A stretch of 64,000 nt of DNA, taken from NCBI GenBank assembly GCA_942486035.1, contig CALNXK010000040.1, positions 3,277,501 to 3,341,500 of the forward strand. The letters are read 5' to 3'. Under the pieces are notes generated by a model that saw only the letters and a program-made list of their open reading frames with translations, searched no databases and was not told the origin of the DNA. The position numbers were made by a program, and so were the translations under genes. Below are positions 25,808-37,353 of the stretch, piece by piece. This DNA comes from Porites lobata (lineage: Eukaryota > Cnidaria > Anthozoa > Scleractinia > Poritidae). How positions within the stretch are numbered: the stretch's first letter is position 1; every line of letters begins with the position of its first letter.

Positions 25808-26125
25808 CCGTAAAATTCCGAAAATAAGCCAAGGGGTTTATATTTTTCATAGGCCCTTTTTGAGGGGCTTATTTCTGGAGGGGCTTATCTACGGAGGGAA
25901 ATTTGCGTTTCAAAATCGATTGGGCTAGCCTTATAGCTGGAAGTAAATTTACCTTTTTTGCTTTGTTCTACTTTGTGTTTGAGGGCAATTTTCCAAGTAC
26001 AAGCCCCCGGGGGGCTTATATTTGGAGGGGCGATTTAACGGAGGGTTTTTTTTGCGTTACCGGTTTGGGGGGCTTATATTTGGAGGGGCTTATACATGGA
26101 AGGGCTTATTTTCGGAATTTTACGG
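25808..26125. mobile_element. TA-flanked MITE, family 'CCGTAAAATTCCG', copy 2
   Basis: Same terminal repeats as 15354-15684 with TA at 25806-25807 and 26126-26127. Internal order is reversed relative to copy 1, so it is inserted in the opposite direction. The 82-codon frame inside (25903-26151) is element sequence, not a gene. Confidence 0.85.
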
Positions 26126-26169
26126 TATTGTACGAAAGCATGATGCCATGAAAGTGGTGTCGAGAAAAG

Positions 26170-27300
26170 TTTGACTAAAGAGGCAAGACAAGACAAAAAT
26201 GTTTTATTTTACTCAGCACGATTTTACAATTAATACAGATTGAGTTAGCGAAACAAAGCTCATCAACATGACTTTTCCACGGTTAAGCTTGAATCAAATG
26301 TTATGCCTAAGTATTTAACACCGTGAACTTGTCTAATAGGAACATCCCCAATTTCAATACAAAAAGGCTGATAAGGCTTCAGTTTATTGGAATGGAAAAG
26401 AATAAAGTAGTTTTAAAGATACTTGGTGTTAATGAATTACGGTCAATTAAATTCAGTTTATTTTTTCACAGTATTTTTGCTAGCTATGCTAAGTAACAGC
26501 CTTTTTAGCCAGTTGTTTACAGTTATAAACGTTTCTGTTTAACTACATTAAAGTTCGAGTACGATGGCCATCCAGGCATTCAGCGACAGATTTAAGTTTC
26601 TTAATTTAGTGTTTTTTCAAGGTGGCTAGTAAGTTGTTTGCTACAAAAACAAAGGTTAGAATCATCAGCCCCAAAAAATGTAAAGTAAGCTAGAAGTATT
26701 AGGCAAATCATTTACACACTAACAGAAATAAAAGGAATCCTAGAATGGATCCTTGTGGAACAGCACAAGTCACAGGTAAGGAAACGGAGTCATGACCATT
26801 AACACATACGGTTCAAGTTGCTCACTTTAGGTGAATAAGATTTCAGTAAATCATTGAAAAGCTTTTTTTCAGATCTACAAATATACCACAGCCAAATTCA
26901 GTATTATCAATAGACTGTCAACTAGTAGTCAAACATTTGTCCCTGAAAACCAAGAAGAATTGGATTAAATTTATTTTTAGTTTCTCCAGATAACTATTAG
27001 AGACGATGATACATAGCTTTTTAAAATCATTTGCTTAAGTTGGAGACGAAACAGAAATGGGTCTTTAATCGTCTTTGTCATATTTAGAGCCTTTCATGGA
27101 AGACAAGGCTGAACCTGTGCTTACTTAAATTTATCGGCAAAATTGCCTCTTGTAAAGGAATCATTCACTAAAAAGGTCAGAGGCTCAGATATATAGTCCT
27201 TCATTATTTTCAGAATAGTAACAGGTATATTGAATGGGCCACAAGACTTTCTAGTATTTATATCACTTATAAGATTCCCGATCATTTGGGATGACAGAGG
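26170..27300 (-). pseudogene. LINE reverse transcriptase remnant, minus strand
   Basis: On the minus strand VPQGSILG (26738-26760) is followed by an FGADDSN palm motif (about 26653-26676) and VKYLGITFD (about 26290-26316), the correct order for a LINE reverse transcriptase. Stops are numerous. The 3' end near 26190 is followed by the TA-flanked MITE. Confidence 0.8.
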
Positions 27301-28183
27301 ATAAAAAGAACGATACTGGAAATTAAATTACCCCTCATGCCATCAAGGATGCCCCTTCCAGCCGCAATGAATCGAATTATCTACACATGACGTTGTGTTA
27401 TTTATTGGCCCTGTTTCCGAGCTATAAAGGTATTCACCATTTTAGTGAATGAAGACCGTAAACATTACAAACAAAACGAAACGTACCCTAATGGATGACA
27501 GTTCCGGCTCAAGAAACCGCTAAACCTTTGGTTGAAAGAAAATCGTTCTTGCGATGCGATTTGCTCTTTTACTCCTAGCCTCCTAATTCACTAGAAATAT
27601 ATTTTCTATTAAGCACAAAAGGTTCCTACTTTCGAGGAATAAAGAACCATACCGTTAAAAAACACACTTTCAATTTCTGCGAATATTAAATTCGTTCATT
27701 TCCCGGAAAAACGATAAGAACGTAAATAATTTAATTCATAGGCCTAAAAGTGAACTGACACCCGTACTTAACACCATTTTTTGAAGACGTTAAATAATCA
27801 GAAATAAAGCGAGAATGTGGCACAGTTTTTGCTCCTGTTTTTGTTACTCAAGGCTTTGAGTTCACAAAATTAATCCGGAAGCCTGAAGGCCAATATGCTT
27901 CCGCTTGTTTCCTTACCTGTTTTAAGCACCGGCTCAACTGGAGAGTAGTAGCCCCGATTTACTGAAATAAGAACATGTATTACGATATACTTGCAGCGGA
28001 ATAACGAAAACTGAACTGTCCGCAGTTTTTATAGTACTGTGAATTTGCGAACGAAGCAGAAACTGAACGAAAAGGAGCGGTTATGCATTCCAAAATGACT
28101 CAGACTAGGTGTTTGGCTATCGCCGCCTGACGTTTTACGACTGAACTCCTCCAAGATTGAATTCTTCGATATGTAAAGCCTAT

Positions 28184-28265
28184 ACTTACCCCTCCGTCCT
28201 ATACAATAGAAACGTCTGGCTATGATGGAGAAAAGCCCCTGCTCACTGCGGATGCTTCAGAAGCT
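28184..28265 (-). promoter_or_regulatory. Putative non-coding 5' exon of gene A
   Basis: On the minus strand a strong donor GTAAGTAT (28184-28189 side) is conserved in unit 2 at 42688-42693. The other edge, CCCTTTCATTTTGAAAG (acceptor-like, edge 28263), is also conserved (43191). All three frames have stops, so it would be non-coding. It could equally be the end of a first exon that starts further right. There is no direct evidence of transcription. Confidence 0.35.
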
Positions 28266-29289
28266 TTCAAAATGAAAGGGATAGAGGCCTGTGAAGGGAA
28301 TTTTCCCTTGGGGTTCTCTAATTACAACTTCTGCAAACGAAAAATTGCAATGTGTGTAGACTCAACATTATCTTTCCAAGAAAAAATATTGCAATTTTAT
28401 GTGAGAATAATTCATATTTCTACTGATTTCCCACAAAAGATCCAATTTGGCCCTGTTACCGAGAAATCTGTCTACAGTACATCTTGCGTAGTGATCGGCA
28501 ACTAATTTCTCCTAACCAAATATTGTCATTGCCTAGTCAATCATAACGACATAGCAATAAAGAAAATTATTATCTTGACGATGACTAAATATCATATAAC
28601 AAATTCTCCTCCTTAGTGCCATAACTAGATGGTAGTTGCAGGAAGGAGAATGTGAGGGTTGACAGAAGGGTTTATTAAGAGGAACTATCACCATACTTGA
28701 GAGTCCAGACTGGGGAGCTCGTAGCTAAATTATCAGATAGATTTCTTCGGTGATTTTTAAGTCGATATTATTTCAGCCCAGTTAAAAAACGGTTTGAGAC
28801 CCTAAATTTCGGTCAAATTTGTTAGCTTACAGTCATATATGGCCATCCTATCCTGGCCTGAGCCTCATGATTCTACATATTTGCGTCCTGATACTTGAGT
28901 ATCTTAAAGTCAGTCATGCTTAAAAGGACCGAGATTACGAGAATAAACTTTTGTAAAGAACGAAAATGGTTGCATATATATCGGAAGATTGAACGTGCAT
29001 GCGTTCTGTTTCGTCTTTTGCCGATTATTTGATCCTCAACTTACAGTCGACTCTTCATGTATAAATGTATTTCCAAGAAACGATTCGACGAAGCGGAATC
29101 CTGGCCTTACAATGTTCTTACTTAAGATGCAGATTCTCTTATTTTATAGTCGTTCGTCTGCTTAACAATAAGAAAGCGACATACTGTAACTTTTCGAAAG
29201 CTCAGTTCGTACTGTTAGAAATGGTTCTCTATCACTGTCGACTAAGAGGTTAAGAGGCTAGTGACGAATAGAAATAAGGCGATCAGTCT

Positions 29290-29510
29290 GGCCATTTATA
29301 CGAGGAAAAATAAGACGCGTCTTACATAAGACGCGCTTAAATAAGACGCGAACTGTACCATTTATACGAGCATGTCTTATCTAATAAGACGCGTCTAAGC
29401 TAAGCCGCGTCTCATTTTAGATGAAATGTACCGTTTATACGGAAAGTTCGCGTCTTATTTAAGACGCGTCTTATGTAAGACGCGTCTTATTTTTCCTCGT
29501 ATAAATGGCC
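29290..29510. mobile_element. Highly palindromic MITE rich in AAGACGCG repeats
   Basis: The left arm GGCCATTTATACGAGGAAAA and about 65 bp beyond are mirrored on the right, ending at 29510. Internal AAGACGCG/CGCGTCTT units recur around a centre near 29400, and ATTTATACG also occurs internally, suggesting a composite of two hairpins. No counterpart is seen at the matching site in unit 2 (near 44.9 kb), so it arrived after the duplication. The arms match almost base for base, which suggests recent insertion or gene-conversion upkeep. Confidence 0.8.
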
Positions 29511-29940
29511 CTATTGACACCCCATTTCGGCTATGAAATATTTTTCTGATCCATTTTATGCTGAAACATTTATAATTGATTTCTCTGAAAAAAATGGTTC
29601 GTTTCATCCTTTTACATAAGCGACTGTGTCGAAAGATTTATAGCTGATTTCTCGGAATAAATCATGGTGATTTAGTCGTTTAATTTGGTTTCATCCGTTC
29701 ACATCAGGTCAGGGTAAGTGTGTCGTTGTTGTATTTGAACTTCTTTTGGAGAGACTGTTTCTTCCATCAAAACAACTAATCAACGAAGGATAATAATTAG
29801 ACAAATTTCGCAAGCTAAGAAAAGGAGTAAATTTACTCGTAGCACTGCCGAAGAACTACAGGAAGGCTCAAAGAGTATGTGATCAAGCTTGATGAAGATG
29901 TCTTTTATTCGTTGAAATTTTCTGGATTTTAAACACTTAC

Positions 29941-30083
29941 CTTTTGTATCTGACAGATGAAATACAGAGAACTGCTTTTTGTAACGTATACCAAGGTTTC
30001 TAAGGTGTGACAGGATATAACTTGAACAAATTTGGCTCCCAAAAGATGTTTTCACAAGCTATTTTCAGATTTGCATGCAGGGA
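29941..30083 (-). pseudogene. Unit-1 counterpart of a conserved putative exon
   Basis: It matches the 146-nt putative exon at 45541-45686 in unit 2 (here 143 nt, a whole codon shorter). It is bounded by a conserved donor (CAAAAG then GTAAGT) and an acceptor-like CATACAG. The frame that is open in unit 2 (GA.FVQVI) is interrupted here by a TGA near its start. It may be a decayed coding exon or a non-coding 5' exon. Confidence 0.35.
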
Positions 30084-30639
30084 CTGTATGAAGTCGATGA
30101 TCACGTGTTATGATTTGCATGGACCTATATCATCATTGGGTGTTTAAATTATAGATGAGGCCCCCTAGTTTACACGACTGGAAAAGCTTAAGAGCGACGT
30201 TTCCACCTAGAATAAGAAGTGCAAAGACTTTCAATTTTGCGCCTGGCTCTAATTTTTTGTTTCAGTTTTTAATCACTCTCACCCCCATTCCCTTTACCCT
30301 GGAACAAAAACAAAGGAAAGCTTGTGATGATGCATAAATGGGAACGCCACATTCTTCAGTGTCGACCTTTTCCAACTTCCACGAGATTCCTTTACAAGAC
30401 GGGCGACAGTTAAACCGTACCACCACGTGCACCCATACTGTAACTTGAAGATTGTGTCCTTATTTACCAAATCTAGCCAGAATTTCAAGTTTTTTCACTT
30501 TGTAATTTGCCTCGGCCTTTGACTTCAAGTAAATAGTACGACCATCTCTATGTAACAAACCTCTCCCCTTTTAAAAAATGCCCAAGGTTAAATAAGCCAC
30601 TACCTTGAAAAATATGAAAAGAAAACTTTAAACTTCCGA

Positions 30640-30935
30640 TTACAAGTCCCCCCAACTCATAAGTTCCCTCATTTATAGGCCCATCTACCTGCAAACAAAA
30701 AAAATACATCCAGTTATAAGCTCTTCCCCCCGAATATAAGCCCCTCCTCTAGCTTGTAATGAAATGAATTGGACAGTTTTACGACGTTTTGAAACTTAAA
30801 AAAGCGATCAGATTTAAAAAGTATTTTGATCAGCACTGCTAAGTGACAGTAGCTTGTTTTGAAACACGGTGTCAGTTCTTGTAGGATTTCGTTATTTAGT
30901 TGGGGCTTATAATTTCAACCATGTATTTCCGGGAA
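30640..30935. repeat. Decayed relative of the CCGTAAAATTCCG MITE
   Basis: Pieces such as ATATAAGCCCCTCC (30735) and GGGGCTTATAATTT (30902) resemble the interior of the TA-flanked MITEs at 15.35 and 25.8 kb. The ends are no longer recognisable. Confidence 0.4.
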
Positions 30936-32783
30936 CTGAACGCAAAGTGATAAATATTAATCTCCCGCTAGAATTTTTACTTTAAGCCGGCACCGTAGTG
31001 GCTTTAGTGATTGTGTTTCCCGGAAAAGGATCTGAAAGCATAGTGATACAACGTTAGACAGTATTGTCTGTCATTTTGCAAACAGGTTCAGTTCACGTAT
31101 GGATTTTTAATTTCATGATTGGACGCCGTTTATTTGTGCAGAAGATGACTCAATTCGTGGCGGAAGAAAGAGACCGACAGGTAAGGCACTCAGCACAGAT
31201 CAGTACAGTATAGTATTCAATCGTAAGAAATCTTTGCTACAAAATCCTCTGCCGGTAAGTTAAACCGAAAACATTTTAAAATTTTAATGGTGAATTAGCC
31301 AGTTAAGCTTAATTTCCCGGAAAACAAAAAGGAAATTTCATTTTCGCATATTTAAACCTGGGACATATTGAAATAACACCGGTTTAAAAATCAAAATAGA
31401 AATCTAAAGTCATAGTAAGACGGAGTTTAGCACATGTACAATATTCATTTTATCCAGCGAGGCTTCAGAGCCTGTAGCTTGTTATTTCATTTCCTGCTGA
31501 CGTGATGTACTTGACTAGAGTTGAGTTGTCTGTATTTTAACAATGTAGTAGCAAAAAAAAAAAACGAAAAACGATTCATTTAAATGTTTCAATAGCATTC
31601 AACAATGATAAGCAGCGGTTTTGAATTTTGCTCGAAAATTGGCGTAAATTCGCAAAACGGTTATTTGTGCTGGGCTCATTATAAACCGTGAAGTACAAAT
31701 TCTTGACTTACCTCCGCTGGTGACGGCTTTAATGACAACACTGAGGAAGTAAAGGTTATGGCTCCTCAATTTTCGAACTACTTTCAAAGCCCCGCTTGTT
31801 ATAGCAGGATACTTAAAAGCGTTTGTTCAAATTGAAAGGGCACTGGAGGTCCATCGATAGGGATTTTTCCCTTCAAGTACTCATTGTATCATTATACAAA
31901 CAAACAGCTGCTATAACTTTACATCTACGATTAAGTATGTTTCCAAGAAAACAAGTTGCGATATACGAAGACTCATTTTCAGCGAAAGGAAGCTGGATGG
32001 CTTCAAATGTTTTTTGTTTTGTGTGGGGAGGGAGGGGGCAGTGTTAGGGTCTTTTCTAATCTATCCTTTTGATATCACTGTTTATCATTCACAAAGGTCC
32101 TGAGAATAAATTCCCTGCAAGCAATGGCTCCTCAATTTATACTAAGTCGGGAGGAGCGAGGATTTTCCTTCTTCCGTTTCCTTGACTAAGAAGATCTAAG
32201 GGCAACGGCTGGTAGGTTAGAGAAAAGTGGATATGATTGAGAACGATAAAACACCTTGATTTTTGGACAATTTTTCCTCATTTGGTCTACAGCCTTACTA
32301 ACGTAAAGGTTTAGAGGACTCAAGTGTTTTAACACCAGATCTTCAGAAGTATTAAACTCCTAAATATTGTAGCCGCCGTTATATGCATTAAAGAGGCCTA
32401 GTGTTTTCTCTTTTTTCAGAACTCTTCACTGCAATGTAAAAACAAAACATCGAATGTTCAAATGTCTTTTGATTGTTTTTTGTTTTGTTTCTGAGAACAT
32501 GCATCGGAGCGGAAACAATGTATGGCATAAAATAATTTTCGGAGAAATGATTCATTTAATTTTAAGTTAAAAAAACCACGCTTTCCATTTAACCTGCAAA
32601 GAAGCCAAAACTTCCGGTTTGAATTTCAGGCAGCTTCCAGTGGAGAATGGAAAAGTATTTCCGAAATTCTAAAAAGAGAACAATCTCGCGAGGAGTTCTC
32701 GCTAGGTATACCCAAATTTTCGAGCATTTTTTTCCCGGAATTCAACAGTTCGGGAATTCAAGCAGGGAGTCTAGATCTGGACA

Positions 32784-34267
32784 GGAGCCCATCAAATGGA
32801 GCCTCCATCTCCATTAAATTCTTGAGTCAACCCTTTCCCGAGTAGATTTATAAATAGAACGGCTTGTTTCCCGCGAAAAGTGTCATATTTCCGTGAGTCT
32901 CGTATGTCACCGTGAAAAAAATGAAGTTGGATGAAGTCGAACTCAGAAGCCCGTCCTTCGGCCGTTTTCCTTTTTTACTATACGTCCATTTTTACAGTTT
33001 TACAGCCGCTGGGATCTGGGATGAACTAAAAGTTAATAAATTACCCGACTAAGACTAAGCATGAAGCGATGGGACAAAGGCAGCGAACTGAGGATCACGG
33101 AAAGGTTCTTTGCGAGTGTTTGTTTGTTTTTTTTTTGCCGTCATACATCCCACATTTAAGCATGCACCTTGAAAAGAGTCGACGATTAAGCGTTCTGTGG
33201 ACGATTTGAAACTTTTCGATGATCAGCGCCGAAAAAGTGCCAGGATCATTTGATTTTTGTTATCGCCGTGGAGTGGATTTCGCAGTTAAGCACCGCGTGC
33301 AAAAGCGATGACCTAAGTAGCAACTAAGGAGGAATCCTTCAGAAAAATTGCAGTCTTCCTTTACAACTGACTTGTGTCACCATGAGAGTTGCCTGATAAA
33401 ACTGGCACTTAAAAGTTGAACAGAAGACAACAGTTGCTCAACCGTGAAGCTAACTCAAAAGTAATTTGCTAAAGCCGAGGAATTTGTGACATCGCACTCC
33501 AGTCCAAAGACCCTCTTATCTCAAGAAAAACAAAATGGATTGTATCTGCGCCCAAAGAATTATGACTGACTAACAGGAGAATTCTCAGCAATTAATGTAG
33601 AAGTTTAGGCCAATTCTTTCCTACGAATTCGCATATCATCTGTAGATCACTTTTTTGCGAGAAAACAATGGCTTGGCTCGGCGTTACAAAACATAGCAGG
33701 GAATCATCACACTAACTGACGGACAAAACAACCACAGTATTTATTCAGACAAACGCATTTCGGAGAAAAACTTGAAATACTAGAAATTTGATTAATATTG
33801 AGTCATTTAGCCGAAATAAGAACCTTAACGCTAAAAAAAATTGGCTAAAACGAATCCTGTCAGAACTACAGACTGCAGGTAGTAGTTAATCATTACGCAT
33901 GTAACAGACCAGCTTCATGGCCTCTTATAAATGTGAGACAAGCAACCAAAATTAAGATTAACATAGTCAGAGTTTAAAACTCTCCACAGTATAATCTACC
34001 CGCTAGAAAGAAAAGAAAGAAAATCTCTTAGGGATGAAAACTAAAGTCACGTTTCACTAGCTTATGATTTTGTTTGGCCTGTCAGCACCGGATTTCCTGC
34101 TGTTTCATGAAGTACAATAGCAGTGTCATTTAGTCTTTGTGATTGGCTCTTCCCACCGTCGGCGCGCGAAGTCTCCCCTGGGAACCGTTCTAATTATAAA
34201 TCTACTCGGGAAAGGGTTGACTCCAAGGGCTTGTAAGGGAGATGGAGGCTCCATTTGATGGGCTCCT
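32784..34267. mobile_element. 1.48-kb DNA element with ~75-bp inverted ends and 9-bp target duplication (MULE-like)
   Basis: The ends AGGAGCCCATCAAATGGAGC and complement match over about 75 bp, with one small gap region. The 9-bp sequence GATCTGGAC occurs on both sides (32775-32783 and 34268-34276). Unit 2 has the uninterrupted site at 48785-48800 (CGTCTGGACCAGTCTTCCC), which confirms insertion after the duplication. Long inverted ends and a 9-bp duplication fit Mutator-like elements. A CAG-starting end with a 7-8 bp duplication (hAT) can also be read from the same bases. It is non-autonomous: no transposase frame. Confidence 0.85.
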
Positions 34268-34360
34268 GATCTGGACCAATCTGAACCACTCTTCCCATCA
34301 AGCATTGCGCGCTAAAATTCAAAATGGCGTCTATGTTGGTTGCAAAATATTATTGAAGCG

Positions 34361-34627
34361 ATGCTTGCGTTTAAAAATATTCGCGCAATTTTACCAACAC
34401 GTCTTCATTCAAGACTCTTTATTATAAGACAAATCTCTGCTTTCTGTCTGATTTTAAAGAACGGAGATCTTGCCGAACACTTAATCGGACCAGCGGCTAA
34501 AGCACTGCAACTCCGTCCGTCAGCGTGTACAAAAGGATGTGGACTCTTTTCTAGTAAACCCTCTGTGAGGTTCCTCTCCGAGAAAACATCCAGTGAGAAA
34601 AAGGCAGAAGTATCGTCTGTGTTTTAA
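34361..34627 (+). pseudogene. Partial, broken copy of TIMM21 exon 1
   Basis: It matches residues 1-87 of TIMM21 (MLAFKNIRAILPTRLHSRLF..., FLSEKTSSEKKAE) with one extra codon, then hits TAA where TIMM21 has CAA (Gln). Similarity fades within about 30 bases after that stop, before the intron donor. No downstream TIMM21 exons follow. The short upstream frame starting MASML is also retained (34324-34356). It might still supply a promoter and a short mitochondrial-presequence-like peptide, but it cannot encode Tim21. Confidence 0.85.
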
Positions 34628-34629
34628 GA

Positions 34630-36034
34630 GCTGGTTGAGTCCTGGTTGAGTCTTGGCGAATCTCTAGTAACAAGAACTTCTTTCAAAGTTGCCAGTCGTT
34701 TCTTTCATTACTTGGCACTATACATTTTAGCGAACTGGCAATTACTGCCACTTTCTATTCTCTATTTGAAGCAGTGAGCGTGATATGAAATTAGCCAATT
34801 TTTTGTCAATTCGGGCTACCATGCGATAATCGTATGTAAAAAATACCTCACCTTCAGTTAGTCGAGGAAGAATATCTTAAACGCCGAAGGGTTCACTTCG
34901 ATCAAGGCATGAACAAATGGCGCCTGTCTTTCCGCTGTCGACAACCCAATAGCCGGAAAAGTACATGACTTTGGGAACCGGTTTCTAGCCAATCAGAGCA
35001 TCAAACGATGTTTTTCACATTGGACATTTTCATAGACTGCAAAAGAGTCGGCATTTTGCATATTTAAGTACGCGCAAGCAGTCTTACCTAAGCTACCCCG
35101 ATTTTGAGAAAAACCGACTGTTTTGCAGTCTACTTCGCCATTTGCACATCTCCCATAATTTCTGTTGCTTTATAGGTAAGAACTTTGTCTGGATATGCAG
35201 ATTGAAAGAATCCAAATCGTAACAATTTCTTGCTTTATCTGAGACATATATACCAAAAAAGAAAGAAAATAGGACACAAAGCAATATAAAAAATGAAAAC
35301 CCTTCTTTTCCTGGGTGAGTCTTGTCTCCTAACTCCAAAAACAGGAATTAGTTTTATCTAAACTTATCATGAATATTTATATTACTTTCACCACACAGAA
35401 AGCAAAGAAATGTAAAAATTAATTATTAATTATACTCTTAACTGATATATGGAATTGGCACTGCTGTACTGCAATATATTTATGAAAGTACTGCAATGTA
35501 AGTGTGTAAATTCGCTACGTTTTTATTTATTTATTTTAATTTTTCTATTCCGTGTCATTTTTTCTTCCAATTTACTCAGTGTATTTTTTTTTCTTCTTTT
35601 AGTTTTACTTGCAATAAAATAAAATAACAAAAAAATATCCGGATTGCATGGATATCAACTTCATTTAGCGGGGTCCGGAAAGATACCCTTTCTAGGCCGA
35701 GAGAAAAGCCCTAAGAGGTAAAAAATATGTATGTGTTAAAGGGGGGTACCTAATGTTCTGTCGGACGCAGAGAATGAGCTAAGTGCAAAACCTTTCAGGT
35801 AAAAATGATGTTTATATTCATACACTGGTTTCGCACTTAGCCTCGCTTTGAAACAGAGGTTTGGGGCAACTAGCAAATGGCCTATTGAGCGTTTTCACTC
35901 ACGAGGACAACTGGAACAAAAGAAATCGTTTGGATAAGGACAGAAGTCAACTCTCAGAGGATTGCTTTGGAACAACAATATGGCCACTGTGACGTCATGT
36001 GAAAACGCTCCATTAAAGGCTTGATGAAACAAAC
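34630..36034. other. Spacer between the two duplication units
   Basis: AT-rich, with no supportable gene. The short open frames here are not conserved elsewhere in the window. The A/T-rich tract near 35500-35635 could be a retroposon tail, but no body is recognisable. Confidence 0.45.
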
Positions 36035-36036
36035 TA

Positions 36037-36798
36037 GGGAGCTTTAGCAACCACGACGGCGACGGCAACGAGAACGTCAAAAAGGTCAGCGGTCGGGCTG
36101 CAAGATGACCGCTATATTTTGTACTCAGAAAGTTCGGCAAGTACTTGTAATAGACCTTTGTCACGCGGCAGCCTTTTTTTTCTCAAAGGATTTAAAAAGC
36201 TTTGTTTATGCACGGCTAGCCTTGTTCTCTCTACGAGGCTATTGTAGCCTTGCGTAAACAAAGCTTTTTAAATCTCCTGAGACAAAATGGCCGCCGCGTG
36301 ACAAAGGTCTATCGTCTTGTCATGTACCGACTTCAAATAATTTTGTCATTGTAAAGAAAATGGCTGCCTGTCTGGTCTTTTTAGCTCCGTGGTTATTCCA
36401 GACAGCCAGTATCACAAATCATTATTAGCTTGTTATAATCTTATTCTAATTCTGTTTTTACTATTAGTACAATAAATTGTTGTTGTTGTTGTTGTTAGTA
36501 AGAAAAACAACAACTTTTCACGTGGACACGCTTTTCAGTACATTTCTTTGCCGTCACTGCACGGCTACGACGTGAAAATCCTAATGCTTTAATTGCACGT
36601 TTTACGGAGAGCGTAAACAAGCAACGATGAATTTTTCTTTGTCTTTCTAAACTTGATTGCGGCCCCCAATAAACAACCTTTTGAGAAATTCGCCCACATT
36701 TGACATTTTCAGCGAACTGGAATAAACGCGACAAAGTTTGAAAAACGCGAATTAATTTTAAGAGTGATGTTCTCACCGTCGTCGTTGCTAAAGCTCCC
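36037..36798. mobile_element. TA-flanked inverted-repeat element 'GGGAGCTTTAGCAAC' with nested insertions
   Basis: The ends GGGAGCTTTAGCAACCACGA and complement, starting 36037 and ending 36798, are flanked by TA (36035-36036, 36799-36800). It contains a complete smaller MITE (36151-36311) and a retroposon tail ending in (GTT)n at 36478-36496. Related ends occur at 39166-39385 and near 41820-41847. Confidence 0.75.
36151..36311. mobile_element. Short MITE nested in the GGGAGC element
   Basis: The inverted pair TAGACCTTTGTCACGCGGC (36151) and GCCGCGTGACAAAGGTCTA (ends 36311), plus inner arms AAGCTTTGTTTA / TAAACAAAGCTTT, give an almost complete hairpin of 161 bp. Confidence 0.8.
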
Positions 36799-37326
36799 TA
36801 TTCTAGGACTGCAAGAACTGGGGAGAAGCGAGTATGGAAGGGGATCTATAGTAAGCAATAGCAAGTAACTAGCCTGATAAAATCGTGCTAATTTTGTAGA
36901 TGTGCTTTCTTTTTCAGTACTAATGGAACCTTACTGACACCAACTCAGGGTTCAACTCTTTCACTCTGTCCAGAGATTCCAATGGAACTCACTACTTTTA
37001 TAATCGCAGGCTTGAACTATATAAGCTGAGACTTTGTATAGATTTGGTAAGCAATGAAACTTAACGATATATTCGATACGAATCTACCAAGACCTACCAT
37101 ATTGGTCCATTTTACCTATCTTCATTTTGTGTCATTCAGACACCTATTTAAGAAACTACTAGAAATCCACGTTGACCAAAGTTAATTAAAAGCATCATTA
37201 ATTGTTTTTGTGTACAAGGAATATTCCTCCTGCTTAGAAGCTAAGTACGATTACAAAAACTATTCGCCGTCATAAATTGTAATTTGCCCATGACAAACGT
37301 CCTAAAGCTACTGATCGTCTTAGCGT

Positions 37327-37332
37327 TTTATT
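37327..37332 (-). terminator. Candidate poly(A) signal of gene B
   Basis: AATAAA on the minus strand (plus TTTATT), 22 bases past the gene B stop codon. Gene A has TATAAA at the homologous place (17782-17787). Known signal hexamer; use not shown. Confidence 0.45.
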
Positions 37333-37353
37333 TCCAGGATAAAGAATACTCCA

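Larger units (their letters stand above)
27700..32740. promoter_or_regulatory. Cluster of TTCCSGGAA palindromes in unit 1 (STAT-like sites)
   Basis: Exact sites are at 27700-27708, 30927-30935, 31017-31025, 31314-31322 and 32732-32740. Related TTCN3GAA forms occur at 29650 (TTCTCGGAA). TTCCSGGAA is the well-known optimal binding site for STAT proteins. Each exact site has a counterpart at the matching position in unit 2, although outside the core the flanking bases have drifted. They lie between gene A (leftward) and the TIMM21 exon-1 copy (rightward), where a shared control region would be. ETS or other factors could also bind. Function is inferred. Confidence 0.5.
17330..34627. repeat. Tandem segmental duplication, unit 1
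   Basis: Unit 1 and unit 2 (about 36945-49140) share the same order of landmarks: gene A/B exon 3 (17825/37354), exon 2 (18887/38758), first coding exon (22986/40233), TTTCCCGGAAA sites (27700/42235), MKGIE-frame island (28262/43191), a Tigger-like GTCGACTCT motif (29044/44633), conserved donor (29935/45535), donor (31706/47257) and TIMM21 exon 1 (34361/48866). The offset falls from 19.5 kb at the left to 14.5 kb at the right because unit 1 carries extra LINE and MITE insertions. Non-coding similarity is patchy, so the duplication is old. Confidence 0.85.
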
